Shown here: piece by piece, positions 22,509-32,800 of the stretch
Numbering within the stretch: the stretch's first letter is position 1
How the letters are laid out: each line of letters opens with the position of its first letter
Assembly: GCF_008974285.1 (NCBI RefSeq)
Contig: NZ_BKZV01000002.1
Coordinates: 599,410 to 663,409 of the forward strand
Source of the DNA: Thermogemmatispora aurantia
GTDB taxonomy: Bacteria; Chloroflexota; Ktedonobacteria; Ktedonobacterales; Ktedonobacteraceae
Reading direction: 5' to 3'
DNA length: 64,000 nt
Notes under the pieces: model-generated
What the model was told of the DNA's origin: nothing
Databases searched by the model: none
Seen by the model: the letters and a program-made list of their open reading frames with translations, nothing else
Translations under genes and position numbers: made by a program

Positions 22509-24956
22509 GTGAAACATTCCCTATTTGATTTATTCGCACACGATTATTACAGACAGTCGAAACTCGATGGAAAAGGAGGCGGCGCTTCTTCCCCACCTCT
22601 GCAGTCAGGGGGATGCGCTCTGCATGAGCCGATGAACGTCAGTACCGGTGGCTCGCATATCCTTATTTTTGAACGCGATCAGCAACTTGCCGCCTTGCTC
22701 AGTAGCGAGCTGCAGCTGGCAGGCTATGAGTGCCATATAGCTCGCACGGCAGTGGAAGTCTTTGACGCGATTGCACGCCATCAGGTGCGGCTGGTCTTGG
22801 TCAACCTGGCCCAGGCGGCGGCAGGGCGCCGTGAGTTCTGGGTGGCACTAGACGCTCAGCGACGTGGGCGCGGTGTGCTGGTGCTGACCTATCGCTGCAC
22901 CAACCTGGCCGGCTACGGCCCGTATGATCCCGAGGAGCATCGGCAAACTGTCGATGTGGAGGTCGATGGTATGCTCGGCATCATGCGCCTGGTCGAGGCT
23001 GTCCGGGCTCAGGTGCCGTTGCCGACCACGGCCTCGCATCCCCAGGTGCGTCTGGCCGATGTGCCAACGCAGGCGTCGCCCTCTCCTACTCTGACAAGTC
23101 TGCAGCAGACGCTTCCTCACCCGGCGGTCTTTTCTCCGGGCCAGAGCCAGATCAGCGAGCTTCAGCGGCAGTCATCGCCGGCGCCGTCGGCCTATACGGC
23201 CAGTGTGCAGCCTGCCCCTTCCGCTCCTCCGGCGCCGACCTTTACTGACAAGATCCGTGCGGTAATCTACCCGGGCAGTCGCAGCTTTTCGCCGGCCCCT
23301 GCTTCTGCGCAGGAAGCTGCCTGGGGGGCCGCCTTCGGAGCAGGCAGTTTTCAGAGTCCCGAGGGGTTCGGGGCCTCCGCCTCCCCTTCCTCAGCTCACA
23401 TACCTGCTGTCTCGCCGATAGGCAATGCAGGCAGCCGCCAGCCGCTGCTGAACCAGGTTGGCCAGTTCTCGCCTGCCTCACACGCCGCGCCTTCGCCCAA
23501 CCAGGCATACTATACCGCGGCAGCCCAGTCGGCGCCGCTGGAGTTCTATGCCCAGCAGCGATCTCAGCCGCTGGAGCCGTTCATCCAGGGAGCGGCTGAG
23601 GCTTTCTATCAGGCGCCGCGCGCGCAGACTTCGGGGCCGTTGCAGCAACCGCAGGCGGGGCTTACTCCCCAGGAGGCATCGTTGCAGATGCCACCGATGC
23701 CCGCTATGACTCAGGCCAGTCCTTCGCCTTTTGCTTCGGCCCCACAGGCTTCACAGCCTGTGCCAGCTTATCAGCCGCTCTTGCAGGAGAGTCCTTATCA
23801 GCCCAGCCAGGCCTATACGCAGTATGCGCCGCCCGAGGAGAAAGGCGAGTCGAGCCTGGCTCAGCTAACGCGCCTGTTGCGCGAGCGCACCGCGGCTTCT
23901 GCGCCCGGGGAGCACGGGCCAGAGCCGGGCGAGGCATCAGCCTCTCCTGGTGGAGCAGCGGCGGCTCCGTCTCCAGCAGCTTCGGCCTCTCCTTCGCCGC
24001 TGAGCACAGCCTCGCTGCGAGCGGCCCCCATCCAGGGACTGCAATCGGATCAGGAGCCTGATTATCGTCCCTCGCGCTCGGAGTCGCATGCCACGGCTCG
24101 CAGCCATTTACAGGCCCTGGCGAGCGCTAGCCCGACCATCGGCGAGCTGTCGTCGCTGCGTATGGCAGCTCCATCCTCAGCTCCTGCCCCGGCCTCGGCC
24201 CCAGCCCCGAGCCAGCCAGCAACTCATACTGCCCAGCCGCGAGCTTACACCGCTGAGCAGCCAGCGGTGGAACGGCGTCCGGTCTACAACGGCGCCAACG
24301 CAGATCGAGCTGAGCACCTCCCTTCTGGCCAGATGAGCAGCACTGGCGCCGTGGAGCGAGTCGAACGGGAGGCGCCCACGGCCTCCGGTCAGCCCCTGCC
24401 CAGCGACGACCTGGCAGCCACGGCTGATGAGGAGACGAAGAAGGAGATGATCCATGCTGAGGCGGCTCCGGTCGAGTCAGCGCGCCGCCCCGCGTTTGAG
24501 CGTGAGTCGATCACGTCCGATACGACCTTGCTTGATATTGTGCAAAGCCTGCCGCCAATGGAGCCGCCACCACAGCGGCAACAGCAGCAGTCGCCGCCGG
24601 TTCTCAATGGGCGGGCCACACGCTCGCTCGGCAGCGTCCTGCTGGAAGGCCATCTGGTACCACCCGAGCGCCTGGAAGTAGCGCAGAACGTTCAACGCAT
24701 GCTCCGAGGGGTCGATCTCAATTATCAGTTGGGGGAGATTTTACTCATGTTCAAGTTGCTGACCCCCGATCAGCTGCTAGCGGCTAGCCTGGTGAGCTAT
24801 GGCCTGCTCAATACAGCGCAGATCCGCTCGCTAGGCCGCATCCGCCAGGAGCTGCATTCGATGGGTCTGGAATACGATCTTGAGAATTTGCTCATCCTGT
24901 TCCGCATTCTGACTCCAGAGCAGCTGCGCGAAGTGCGCGCCAGCTGGTCGTCCTGA
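22509..24956 (+). CDS. Receiver-like protein with ~500-residue disordered linker and MshEN-like C-domain
   Basis: The 815-residue protein has an atypical receiver-like domain (HILIFERDQQLAALL, ~49-150) in which the usual phospho-Asp region reads LVNLAQ, so it probably is not phosphorylated. A very long Pro/Ser/Ala/Gln-rich linker follows (~170-690). The last ~110 residues contain three related helical units, LGSVLLEGHLVPPERL, LGEILLMFKLLTPDQL and LENLLILFRILTPEQL, resembling the N-terminal MshEN/GspE module of type II secretion ATPases, which can bind c-di-GMP. The start is a GTG at 22509; an ATG at 22632 just before the receiver domain is an alternative. Function unknown. Confidence 0.75.
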   Translation: MKHSLFDLFAHDYYRQSKLDGKGGGASSPPLQSGGCALHEPMNVSTGGSHILIFERDQQLAALLSSELQLAGYECHIARTAVEVFDAIARHQVRLVLVNLAQAAAGRREFWVALDAQRRGRGVLVLTYRCTNLAGYGPYDPEEHRQTVDVEVDGMLGIMRLVEAVRAQVPLPTTASHPQVRLADVPTQASPSPTLTSLQQTLPHPAVFSPGQSQISELQRQSSPAPSAYTASVQPAPSAPPAPTFTDKIRAVIYPGSRSFSPAPASAQEAAWGAAFGAGSFQSPEGFGASASPSSAHIPAVSPIGNAGSRQPLLNQVGQFSPASHAAPSPNQAYYTAAAQSAPLEFYAQQRSQPLEPFIQGAAEAFYQAPRAQTSGPLQQPQAGLTPQEASLQMPPMPAMTQASPSPFASAPQASQPVPAYQPLLQESPYQPSQAYTQYAPPEEKGESSLAQLTRLLRERTAASAPGEHGPEPGEASASPGGAAAAPSPAASASPSPLSTASLRAAPIQGLQSDQEPDYRPSRSESHATARSHLQALASASPTIGELSSLRMAAPSSAPAPASAPAPSQPATHTAQPRAYTAEQPAVERRPVYNGANADRAEHLPSGQMSSTGAVERVEREAPTASGQPLPSDDLAATADEETKKEMIHAEAAPVESARRPAFERESITSDTTLLDIVQSLPPMEPPPQRQQQQSPPVLNGRATRSLGSVLLEGHLVPPERLEVAQNVQRMLRGVDLNYQLGEILLMFKLLTPDQLLAASLVSYGLLNTAQIRSLGRIRQELHSMGLEYDLENLLILFRILTPEQLREVRASWSS

Positions 24957-25277
24957 GTGAGGTTCTTCCTGCTCCTGGCCGGTTCCATTCAGCAGGCGTG
25001 AGGCTGATCTGCTCAACCAACAAGTGCACAAAACCAAACAGGAAAAGGTCTGGCCCGCCACCGCGGGCCTTCCTTATTAGTTATTTATAGCTGTCCGTCC
25101 GTCTGAGTTGACCCCGCCTGCCCCTTCTGCCTCGTCCTGGTAGCTCTCTCCCCACAGCGGGCAAGCAGAGAAGAGATGGAGAGGCGGTCGCTCGCCTTGC
25201 TACCTCCCGGCACGCAGATTGGCTATAATGTCTGGTGCTAAGAGAGCGCATTTTCACCCTTAGCAGGAGCCATTCTC
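24957..25277. other. 321 bp region with terminator and promoter
   Basis: Holds the terminator at 25045-25078 for the upstream gene and, for the downstream gene, a TATAAT at 25224-25229 about 50 bases before its ATG. The -35 is not clear. No gene is seen. Confidence 0.45.
25045..25078 (+). terminator. Intrinsic terminator
   Basis: GGCCCGC-CACC-GCGGGCC is followed by TTCCTTATTAG. It ends the long receiver-like gene about 100 bases after its stop. Confidence 0.7.
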
Positions 25278-25865
25278 ATGCCACAACAACAGCAACAACA
25301 GCAACAGTTTGCCGACTACGATCTCCTCGCTGTTTTTAGCGATGAGGAGAAAGCAAGCGCGGCAGAGGGGAAGCTGCGCCGGGAGGGTTTCAAGGATGAG
25401 GAGATCTATCGCCTGAGTGCCGGGGCAGTCAAAGGAGGGGAGTTCCGCGATCACGGCCCACGCCAGGATCGCAGCACTTTCTTCTTGCAGACGACACGCA
25501 GCGGCCCCTCGCCGGCCCTGCTGCTGGTGCTGGCACTGGTGGCGGGCCTGGTGGTAGGCTTGCTGGCCTTTGCGCTGGGCTTCGCTTTTCCCGCTTCTGA
25601 GCACGGGCTGATTACACTGATCGGGGTGGTGGTGGGCCTGATCTGCGGCGTGGTGATAGCCTTTGTCCGCGGGAGCCGGGTGCGCGGCGCTATCGGGCAG
25701 GATCTGTCGCGCCTCCCTCAAGCATCAGCTTCCACACGCGAGGCTCGAACGGTGATTGCTCTGCGTCTGCTCGAGCCAGAGAACATCAGCCGCAAGTCCC
25801 GTGCGCGGGCCATCTTGCTCAATAACGGAGGCCGCATCGATCGGAGTGTGGGCCGCCGGGAGTGA
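25278..25865 (+). CDS. Two-helix membrane protein with poly-Gln start, unknown
   Basis: The 195-residue protein begins MP followed by eight Gln, then a small alpha/beta-looking domain (LLAVFSDEEKASAAEGKLRR, similar in feel to short stress-protein domains that handle index-like repeats), two Gly/Val/Leu-rich helices (~82-102 and ~110-128) and a basic cytoplasmic tail. The family is not recognised. AGGAG lies 9 bases before the ATG and an intrinsic terminator follows the stop. The poly-Gln run is coded by an alternating CAA/CAG tract (25284-25307), a possible site of slippage. Confidence 0.7.
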   Translation: MPQQQQQQQQFADYDLLAVFSDEEKASAAEGKLRREGFKDEEIYRLSAGAVKGGEFRDHGPRQDRSTFFLQTTRSGPSPALLLVLALVAGLVVGLLAFALGFAFPASEHGLITLIGVVVGLICGVVIAFVRGSRVRGAIGQDLSRLPQASASTREARTVIALRLLEPENISRKSRARAILLNNGGRIDRSVGRRE

Positions 25866-25867
25866 GA

Positions 25868-25912
25868 AGCGGCGAGCCGGGCGCAATGGAGCGCTCTGCT
25901 CCCGCTTTTTTT
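25868..25912 (+). terminator. Intrinsic terminator
   Basis: AGCGG-C-GAGC pairs with GCTCCCGCT around an inner GAGCGCTC, followed by seven T. It begins two bases after the stop of the upstream gene. Confidence 0.7.
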
Positions 25913-26128
25913 CGCTTGCCAGCAATGGCGCAGCGCTCGCTGTAGTCTCCTTATCGAACAACGTCATAGCAATAATGAGGCAGGTGAGGGTCTTACCACT
26001 CTGCTGGGCAAACACTGGTAATATCTTGGTTTCTCGATTAGAATTAGAATAGATTTACAGCAAAGTATCGGCAAGCGCCGGCGGCCCTGGCAGAAGCCCA
26101 GAGGTCGCTCAGGCGGGAGAAAGAGCGT

Positions 26129-26437
26129 ATGAAGGGGAACACTGTGCCACCAGCGAGACTGCAGGTTGATCTGGAGAAGCTCGCGCGCCTGCGCGACGCG
26201 CTCTTTCCACCGTATAAGGTCATTCTCTTCAACGACGATGAGAATACGATGGATTATGTGGTCGCTGCCCTGCTGCATGCTGTCAATAGCCTGACGCTGC
26301 CGGAGGCCGAGCGCATCATGCTAACAGCACATGTGACAGGGAGTGCCGTGGTTGTGGTCTGTCCCAAGGAGATGGCCGAGTATTACCAGGAGCGCCTGCT
26401 CAGCTACGGTCTGACGGCGACGATCGAGCCGGATTAG
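26129..26437 (+). CDS. clpS: ClpS, adaptor of the Clp protease
   Basis: ClpS delivers proteins with destabilising N-terminal residues to ClpAP or ClpCP. The 102-residue protein has the family core YKVILFNDDENTMDYVVAALL, in which the NDD and the following hydrophobic pocket residues bind the N-degron, then the AERIMLTAHVTGSAVVVVCPKEMAEYYQERL block. A GGGAGAAAGAG stretch precedes the ATG. No clpA or clpC is adjacent. N-terminal extension of ~25 residues is typical. Confidence 0.92.
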   Translation: MKGNTVPPARLQVDLEKLARLRDALFPPYKVILFNDDENTMDYVVAALLHAVNSLTLPEAERIMLTAHVTGSAVVVVCPKEMAEYYQERLLSYGLTATIEPD

Positions 26438-26789
26438 CCTCTGGCCGGGTCCCAGGCCCCCATAGCGGGAAGCTTCCTGACCCAACTTGCTGGCTGACTA
26501 GCTGACCGGGCTGGCCGACTGGTGGTTCGTTCGTTCGTGCGTTCATTGGCTGATCACGATCGCTGTTCAATAACACAGAGTAAGGACTGGCAGCAGGCTT
26601 GCTGGACAGCGCTCACTACCATTGACGCTGCCAGTCTCTTCCACTTAGAATCTGTAGAAGGGTCTGCAGGGATGCAGCGAGCAGGCTCTTTTATGCGTAT
26701 GCAGAGGTGCAAGGCGCAGAGCCTGCATGAGATCCGAACGAAGATGATGCTGTTTTGTCAGATTCGAGATCGAGAAGAGGGGAGACACT
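26438..26789. other. 352 bp region upstream of the stress-protein gene
   Basis: Contains a low-complexity stretch of GTTC/TTCG repeats (26525-26546) and short CTGAC/GGCTGAC repeats before it, then a promoter TTGACG (26622-26627), 18-base spacer and TAGAAT (26646-26651). The mRNA would have a leader of about 130 bases. No gene is supported. Confidence 0.45.
26622..26651 (+). promoter_or_regulatory. Promoter of the universal stress protein gene
   Basis: TTGACG and TAGAAT are separated by 18 bases, about 140 bases upstream of the ATG at 26790. Confidence 0.55.
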
Positions 26790-27341
26790 ATGGTTCACCT
26801 ATGGCGCTCAAGAACGAAGGAGGAGGCCGAGACCACCAAGGCGCCCGGGGTCGGAGCCACCGGCGATATCGCGGTTATTGTCGAGGGGAAGAAACTGGAT
26901 ACGGAACTGGTCAGGCTGGCTTGTCTGATGGCCAAGCGCGCCAAACGCAAGGTTCACCTGGTCCACATCATTGAAGTTCCTCGTACCCTCCCCCTCAAGG
27001 CTGTCCTCACAGAGAAGTCAAATGCCGCCAATAAGCTGCTCTCCGAGGCCATTGCCATTGCCGAAGAGGCAGGCTGCGACGCTGTCGCCGAGATCGTCCA
27101 GGCCCGCGATGCCGGCCCGGCGATTGTGGACGAGGCCCGCGATCACGGCTGCGCTCTGATTATGCTAGGATTGGTGCGTAGCCACCGCTCCCAGAATAAT
27201 CTGGGCAAGACGATCCCATACGTGCTGCTCAATGCCCCCTGCCGGGTCTGGGTGATCCAAGACCCCAATGGCACGGCTGCCGCCAGTACGCCCGCGACCG
27301 CCGCAACCAGCAATAGCGATGTCAGCGTCTCGAAGGCATAA
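26790..27341 (+). CDS. Universal stress protein (UspA) family
   Basis: This 183-residue cytoplasmic protein has one Usp domain: IAVIVEGKKLDTELVRLACLMAK at the start of the Rossmann-like fold, then VHLVHIIEV, a central AEEAGCDAVAEIVQARDAGPAIVDEA and ALIMLGLVRSHRSQNN, with IPYVLLNAPCRVWVIQ at the end. The ATP-binding G-2x-G-9x-G(S/T) motif of UspFG-type proteins is not evident, so it may be a non-ATP-binding UspA type. The C-terminal 25 residues are Ala/Thr/Ser-rich. GGGGAG precedes the ATG. Confidence 0.85.
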   Translation: MVHLWRSRTKEEAETTKAPGVGATGDIAVIVEGKKLDTELVRLACLMAKRAKRKVHLVHIIEVPRTLPLKAVLTEKSNAANKLLSEAIAIAEEAGCDAVAEIVQARDAGPAIVDEARDHGCALIMLGLVRSHRSQNNLGKTIPYVLLNAPCRVWVIQDPNGTAAASTPATAATSNSDVSVSKA

Positions 27342-27772
27342 CGATAGATTCGTATCCATACTGCATGCATTACGCTAGCCGCCTATGACTGCTTCAAAAT
27401 ACGCCGAATACGGGTGAGGCGCACGCTATACGCTACACGCCATGCGCCAGGCTCTGCTAAGTCTGGTCGAGCCGTGAGAGGCCTTCGTCCCGGCGCGTGA
27501 GACCTGCGCCGCCGCCGGGGGCTTTGCTTCTCCCGCCACTGCGTTGCGCCGCCCGGCCCTGTGGGTGCCTTCTGTCCTTCACACATGGTGAGCGCTTGCG
27601 GTCGGTGCAGGCTGTTTTTTTCTCTTTTCCTGCCTGCTCGCTCGCCAGCGAGTGGCCGGCCTTTTGCTCATCACAGTCAGCATGCTGATATGCTATAATT
27701 AGGGTGAGCAGAATTCTTCTTTTTATTGACTCAACCGGCTATCACTAGCTCAATCCTGGGAGGAGTCTCGCC
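27342..27772. other. 431 bp region upstream of the GAF gene
   Basis: It holds the extended -10 promoter and palindrome at 27677-27699. The rest (including a CGCTATACGCTACACGCC stretch near 27430) shows nothing recognisable. Confidence 0.4.
27677..27699 (+). promoter_or_regulatory. Extended -10 promoter with adjoining palindrome
   Basis: TATAAT (27694-27699) is preceded by TGC (27691-27693). The perfect 12 bp palindrome TCAGCATGCTGA (27677-27688) ends three bases before it, a good position for an operator. It would drive the GAF-domain gene at 27773. Confidence 0.6.
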
Positions 27773-28378
27773 ATGACGACCAGTCCACAGAATGCAGGGC
27801 CACCGCCACGCTCCCATAAGGACTACTATACTGCCCTTCATCAGGCCGCGCTGACCTTCTCTTCCAGCCTTGAATTGGATGAGGTGCTCCACAGCGTGGC
27901 CAAAAGCATCGCCGAGGCGATGCAGGTGAAAGCCTGTGTGCTGCGTCTCTTTAACAAGCGCACAGGCCAGCTTGAGATCAGCGCCTCCTACGGGCTGAGC
28001 AGCGACTATCTCGGCAAAGGCCCGGTCGATGTCTCTCACAGCCCTATCGATCATGAAGTGCTGCAAAGTGGCCAGCCGGTCTTTATCCCTGATGTGCGCG
28101 TCGACTCCCGTTTTCAGTATCAGGAGGCCGCGCGCCGCGAGGGCCTGGTCTCGCTGCTCTGTGTACCGCTGGAGGTGCGCGGCGAGGTCATCGGCGTCTT
28201 GCGTGTCTATACCGCCGAACCGACAACCTTCCACGAGGATGATGTGCAGTTCCTGACCGTTCTCGCCAGTCTGGCCGCCCTCGCCATTGAGAACGCCAGA
28301 CTGTACGAGAATCTGAAGAGTTCTTACGATGGCGTGATGGATGCTCTCTGGGGGAGCAGCCTCAGTCGCCAGGCGTAA
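27773..28378 (+). CDS. Single GAF-domain protein
   Basis: The 201-residue protein is essentially one GAF domain (~20-185): DEVLHSVAKSIAEAMQVKACVLRLFN, ISASYGLSSDYLGKGPVDVSHS, QPVFIPDVRVDS, REGLVSLLCVPLEVRGEVIGVLRVYT and DDVQFLTVLASLAALAIENARLYENL are all typical. There is no kinase, cyclase or DNA-binding output, so it is either a stand-alone ligand sensor or a partner of another protein. GAGGAG precedes the ATG. A possible operator overlaps its promoter. Confidence 0.88.
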   Translation: MTTSPQNAGPPPRSHKDYYTALHQAALTFSSSLELDEVLHSVAKSIAEAMQVKACVLRLFNKRTGQLEISASYGLSSDYLGKGPVDVSHSPIDHEVLQSGQPVFIPDVRVDSRFQYQEAARREGLVSLLCVPLEVRGEVIGVLRVYTAEPTTFHEDDVQFLTVLASLAALAIENARLYENLKSSYDGVMDALWGSSLSRQA

Positions 28379-28498
28379 GCCGGCACGGTGGCACCCACCT
28401 CTGCCCCCATTCTCAACTTTGCGCCTGCCCGTCTCTTGCTTCTCGCTTACCTCTATCCTGGCTTGACCTGGTCTTTGTTAGGCTGACCTTCCTTCGCT

Positions 28499-29674
28499 TC
28501 ACCGAATGAGCGTGTTGGTGAGATAGGGCGAGGTGAAGGTTGTGCGTTCTCCTGCTCGTCTGCCAGGTACAGGGAAGAGCCGCGCCGCCAGTGGCTTGCG
28601 CAGGCGCATGGCCAGGGCGGCGACGTCGAGGAGGAGGCCGGCAATGGTCTGCTCGGAGCTGTCACCCGGCAGAGGAATGGTGTCCAGTCCTGTGCCGCAG
28701 ACAGCGGAGTAGAGCAGCAGCTGATGGACGTGCAGGCGCCCCTCTTCCCAACGTCTCCCCAAGAGGGCGTCCTCTAATACGGGCAGCATGAGGCCACAGT
28801 AGCCACAGGTGGGCAGCGTGGTGCTTTGGAGGCCGCGGGTAATGGCGGCAGCGACGGTCAGAGTGCCCGGATCACCGATGAGGCCATAGCCACAGGCCTC
28901 CAGGGCGGGTACGATGCTCTCTTCCCCGAGGGGGGCAGGCGAGAGGTCGAGGCCGTGGTAGTGAAGCTGGTGCTCGTCGCTGAGCGCACGCGCCAGGTCA
29001 GCCAGTGGCCCCAGTTGCTCTTCGAGCGTGCGACGAACGATGGCGCTGATGGCGTCCGGAGCCAGAGGACGGCCCCCCTCTGCCGCAGCAGCGCTGAGGG
29101 CCTGGCCGAGGAGAGGCGCGCTCTGGAGGCCAAGGCCGAGGCTGGCCGGACCACGATGGTAGGCAGCGGGAAAGAAGGGACAGCCCGGCTCGACACAGGC
29201 AAGCATGGCAAAGCGGAAGTTGCCATCGCCTTCAGGGGTCTCTCGGGCTAGACGGAGCATAAGACGGGCTATGGCAGGGGCCGCTTCCTGACGCAAACCC
29301 TGGGCGCTGCTGGCCAACAGGGCACTGGCACTGAGCGCCGGACCAGCAATGAGCAGATCGGCGAGCAGGGCCAGGCGCTCAAGTGGAAAGGTCGGCTGGA
29401 CGACGAGAGCAGGACCAAGCGAACAGAAGGCAATTTCGACTTCGGTCAGCATCTGCTGTAGCTCACGCCCGTAGCGCTCGATCTCCCTGGCCGGCCAGGT
29501 GGCCAGGTCGCTGAGCAGGGGACGGGTGGCAAGACGCAGTGTCTGCACCTCATAGCCTACCTCTTGCAGACGGGCGGCAATGGCCCGCAGTTGCTGGGCC
29601 AGGCGCCGGACAATCGCAGCTGTCAGCGGATGCGGCTCGGCTACGCCCAGGGTGATGGTGCGAATGGGGACCAT
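28499..29674 (-). CDS. DUF711 (UPF0210) family protein
   Basis: The 391-residue protein resembles the DUF711/UPF0210 family: IRTITLGV at the start, FPLERLALLADLL, GDGNFRFAMLACVEPGCPFFPAAYH and the C-terminal TCGYCGLMLPVLED followed by GTGLDTIPLPGD. The family is distantly related to glycyl-radical proteins but has no known reaction. Conserved Cys pairs in TCGYC may bind a metal (inference). The ATG at 29674 follows GGAGGAAAGGAG. It is transcribed alone, away from the helicase gene. Confidence 0.82.
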   Translation of the reverse strand: MVPIRTITLGVAEPHPLTAAIVRRLAQQLRAIAARLQEVGYEVQTLRLATRPLLSDLATWPAREIERYGRELQQMLTEVEIAFCSLGPALVVQPTFPLERLALLADLLIAGPALSASALLASSAQGLRQEAAPAIARLMLRLARETPEGDGNFRFAMLACVEPGCPFFPAAYHRGPASLGLGLQSAPLLGQALSAAAAEGGRPLAPDAISAIVRRTLEEQLGPLADLARALSDEHQLHYHGLDLSPAPLGEESIVPALEACGYGLIGDPGTLTVAAAITRGLQSTTLPTCGYCGLMLPVLEDALLGRRWEEGRLHVHQLLLYSAVCGTGLDTIPLPGDSSEQTIAGLLLDVAALAMRLRKPLAARLFPVPGRRAGERTTFTSPYLTNTLIR

Positions 29675-29869
29675 TGTTGCTGACTCCTTTCCTCCCTCGT
29701 TGCTATCCGTATACAATATCTCCAGGATACGCTATTTGGATGCAGGCCGCCAGCATGCCAGCCCGCGTCAGGCCATGAGCTAGCAGAGGGAGGGCCACCG
29801 GGCCGCGTGCAAGGGGCCGCGCCGCCTCCGACGGCAAGCTCCCAGGGAGAGAGGTGACAGCCAGGCGCT

Positions 29870-32800
29870 ATGTCTACGACTCCAGAGACCGCGCAGCAGG
29901 CTGGCTCCTGCTTTTTGTGCTCACTTGCTTCATCGCCTCGTCTCTGTGCTGTTCCTCGACTTGAGGGCTTCCTCCTCGCCGCCTGGGAACAAGCAGCCGG
30001 CTCAGCGGCAGGAGAGCGCTCCAGTGAACGCCTGCCCGGTCTGCTCTTAAAAAGTGCTGAGGGACTTGTCTCTCTGCAGTTGACCCGCGACTATCGGCGC
30101 CTGGTGCAGGAGCTGCGGGCCCGCGGGCGCAGCGTGCGCGGGTTGCGGCTGCGCGTCTATCACCTGCCTAAGCCGGCCCAGCGCACCGAGCAGCATGGGC
30201 GCCCTCTGCTCTCCTATCGTGCTGATTCCTGGACGTTGGTTGTGATCGAGCCAGACACACTGCTCAATATCACGGACTTGCTTTACGCCGAATACTGTCC
30301 TCGCCAGTATCTGCTTCAACGCCTGCTCCCCAGTGAGGCAACGCTGGAAACGCTGCGCGGGACGCTGGTCCATGCTTGCTTTAAGGAGCTGTTGAAAGCC
30401 CATGACCGCGGCGCGCTGACGGAGGAACGCGGTCAGGCTCTGGCGCTGCTACGTCAGCAATTGCGCCAGGCTTTGGAGCGCAACCGCCTTGAGCTGGCGC
30501 TCTTGAACATTGGGGCAGAGCAGTTGGAGGCCGAGGTGGCGCCCCATTTGGAGAGCCTGGCGAACTGGTTCGAGCAGCAGCGCAGTACGCTCTGGGATGT
30601 CCCTTTACCAGCGGAGGGCACCGCGGGCAGCGAGGAGAGCAGCGATCATCTGGTGCGCGCCGAAACGTTTTTACTGGCGCCAGAGCTTGGTCTGAAGGGG
30701 CGTTTAGATCTGCTCTGGCAGCAGGGAGAGCGGCGGCGCTTGCTGGAACTGAAGACGGGCGGCGCCTCGGGTCCTCTGCCTCGCCGCAATCACCGCTGGC
30801 AGGTGCACGGCTATCACGCGCTCTTGACTGTCCGCCGCCAGGCTCGCACGCAGAAGGCGCTGGCGACCCTGCTCTATAGCGGCACACCTGGCGAGGCCCA
30901 GGCTTTTGGGATTCCCTTCTCAGTCCGCGAGCTGCAGCAGGTGAATGAGCAGCGCAATCTGCTGGCAATCAGCCACGTCACTGGGGAGCCGTGCGCGCCA
31001 CCAGGGCCGGCGCGCTGCAGAAAGTGCGCGCTGTTGGAGGAGTGCCGTCTCGTCTCCTGGCTGCTGGCTTGGGAGCCGCCAGCGCTCGCTACCACGGAAG
31101 GGCCAACGGCAGACTCAGACACACCCGCGCCGCCTCCGCTGGTCACCTCGCTCACGGAGAGCGATCGAGCTTTCTTTGCTCGCTACTATCACTTGCTCCA
31201 GATCGAGGGACGGACCAGTGAGCAGGAGCAGGCCCTGCTCTGGCAGGCACCGGTCGCTGAGCACGTGGCGCGTGGGATGGCGATCGCCGGGCTGACCCCT
31301 CTGGAGCCACCACAGCCTACTGAGCAAGGCGAGTGGGTGCAGCGCTTCCGCTGTGAGAACCGATCGGAGCTGCGCAGCGGCGATGAGATCCTGCTCTGTG
31401 ACGGCCATCCCCTGGACGGTGAGGTGGTCACAGGGACCATCTTGGAGATCGGCGCACGCGAGGTGGCTGTCTGGACACCTGAGCTGATCGCCCATCCAAC
31501 TTTGATCGAGCGCCACGCTACGGATGTGGTCCATCTGCGCACGCTGCAGAATCTCTGGCGCTGGTTGCACGTGGAGCCGCGCTTGCGTGAGCTGGTCTAC
31601 GGCCTGCGCCGTCCGCGCTTCAGTCGCGAGCCGGTGGTTCCACGAGAGGACTTCAATCGCGAGCAGAATCTAGCGGTAGAGCGCGCGCTCCAGATGCAGG
31701 ATTATCTGCTGATCCACGGTCCGCCAGGCACAGGGAAGACGGCGGTCATTGCGGAGATTGTCAAACGCCTTTGCCAGCGCGGCGAGCGGGTCTTGCTGGC
31801 AGCCTTTACGAACCAGGCAGTCGATAATATGTTGCTGCGCCTGGAGGCGGAAGGTTTCCACGATTACTTGCGTCTGGGCCATGAGCGTAGCGTGGCCGAG
31901 GGCGTTCAAGAGCATCTCTTGAAGCACCTGGCACCGCTCTCGTCGAAGTCAGAGTCGCTATCAGCGCAGGGGGACGCAGGGGAGGCGAAGCCCGGCCTGG
32001 CAACCGCCGAGCTGCGGGCCACCCTCCGGACGCTGCCCGTGGTGGCCTCGACAACAGCTACCTGGTCTTCTGAGCGCTATGCGCCCGAGGGAGCACAGGA
32101 GGACGGGGCTGGCTCGCTGTTGCGCTTCGATGTGGCTCTGATCGACGAGGCCGGCCAGTTGACGGTTCCAGCTCTGCTTGGAGCCTTGCGCTTTGCGCGA
32201 CGCTTTATTCTGGTGGGCGATGAAAAGCAGTTGCCGCCGCTGGTGCTCAGTCGTGAGGCGGCGGAGGGAGGGTTGCGCGAGTCACTGTTTAGCCTGCTGA
32301 AGCGCTGCGATGAGGAATATCGGGCCGCGCACCCGGGAAGTGAGAGCGCCTGCGTGGCCCTGACAACTCAGTATCGGATGCATGAGCAGATCGCCGCCTT
32401 CCCTTCGCGCTGCTTCTATGGGGGAGAGCTGCGCGCCCATCCGTCGGTGGCGCGGCGTCAGCTCAGCTTCGGCGGCCCTGTAACGCCGCGTCTGGGCGAG
32501 CGCGCGGCGATCCTGCGTGCGCTGCACCCTGGCCAGCCTGTCGTCTTCCTCAACGTGACCACGCCCGAGAGCGAGGCCCGCGTTAGTCAGGCTGAGGCCC
32601 GCCTGGTACGTGAGCTGGTGACGGCTTTGCTTGGGCGCGGGGTTGGTCCATCACAGATCGGAATCATCGCGCCCTATCGCGCTCAGGTGGCGAATCTCCG
32701 CCGTCATCTAGTCTGGAAACAGTACGGCGCCCCTCATCCGGCTCTGACAATCGATACGGTCGATCGCTTCCAGGGCGGCGAGCGCGCGGTGATTATTATC

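Noticed and set aside
26522-26974. 150-codon plus-strand frame overlapping the universal stress protein
   Set aside because: It begins in low-complexity repeat sequence and overlaps the stress-protein gene in another frame.
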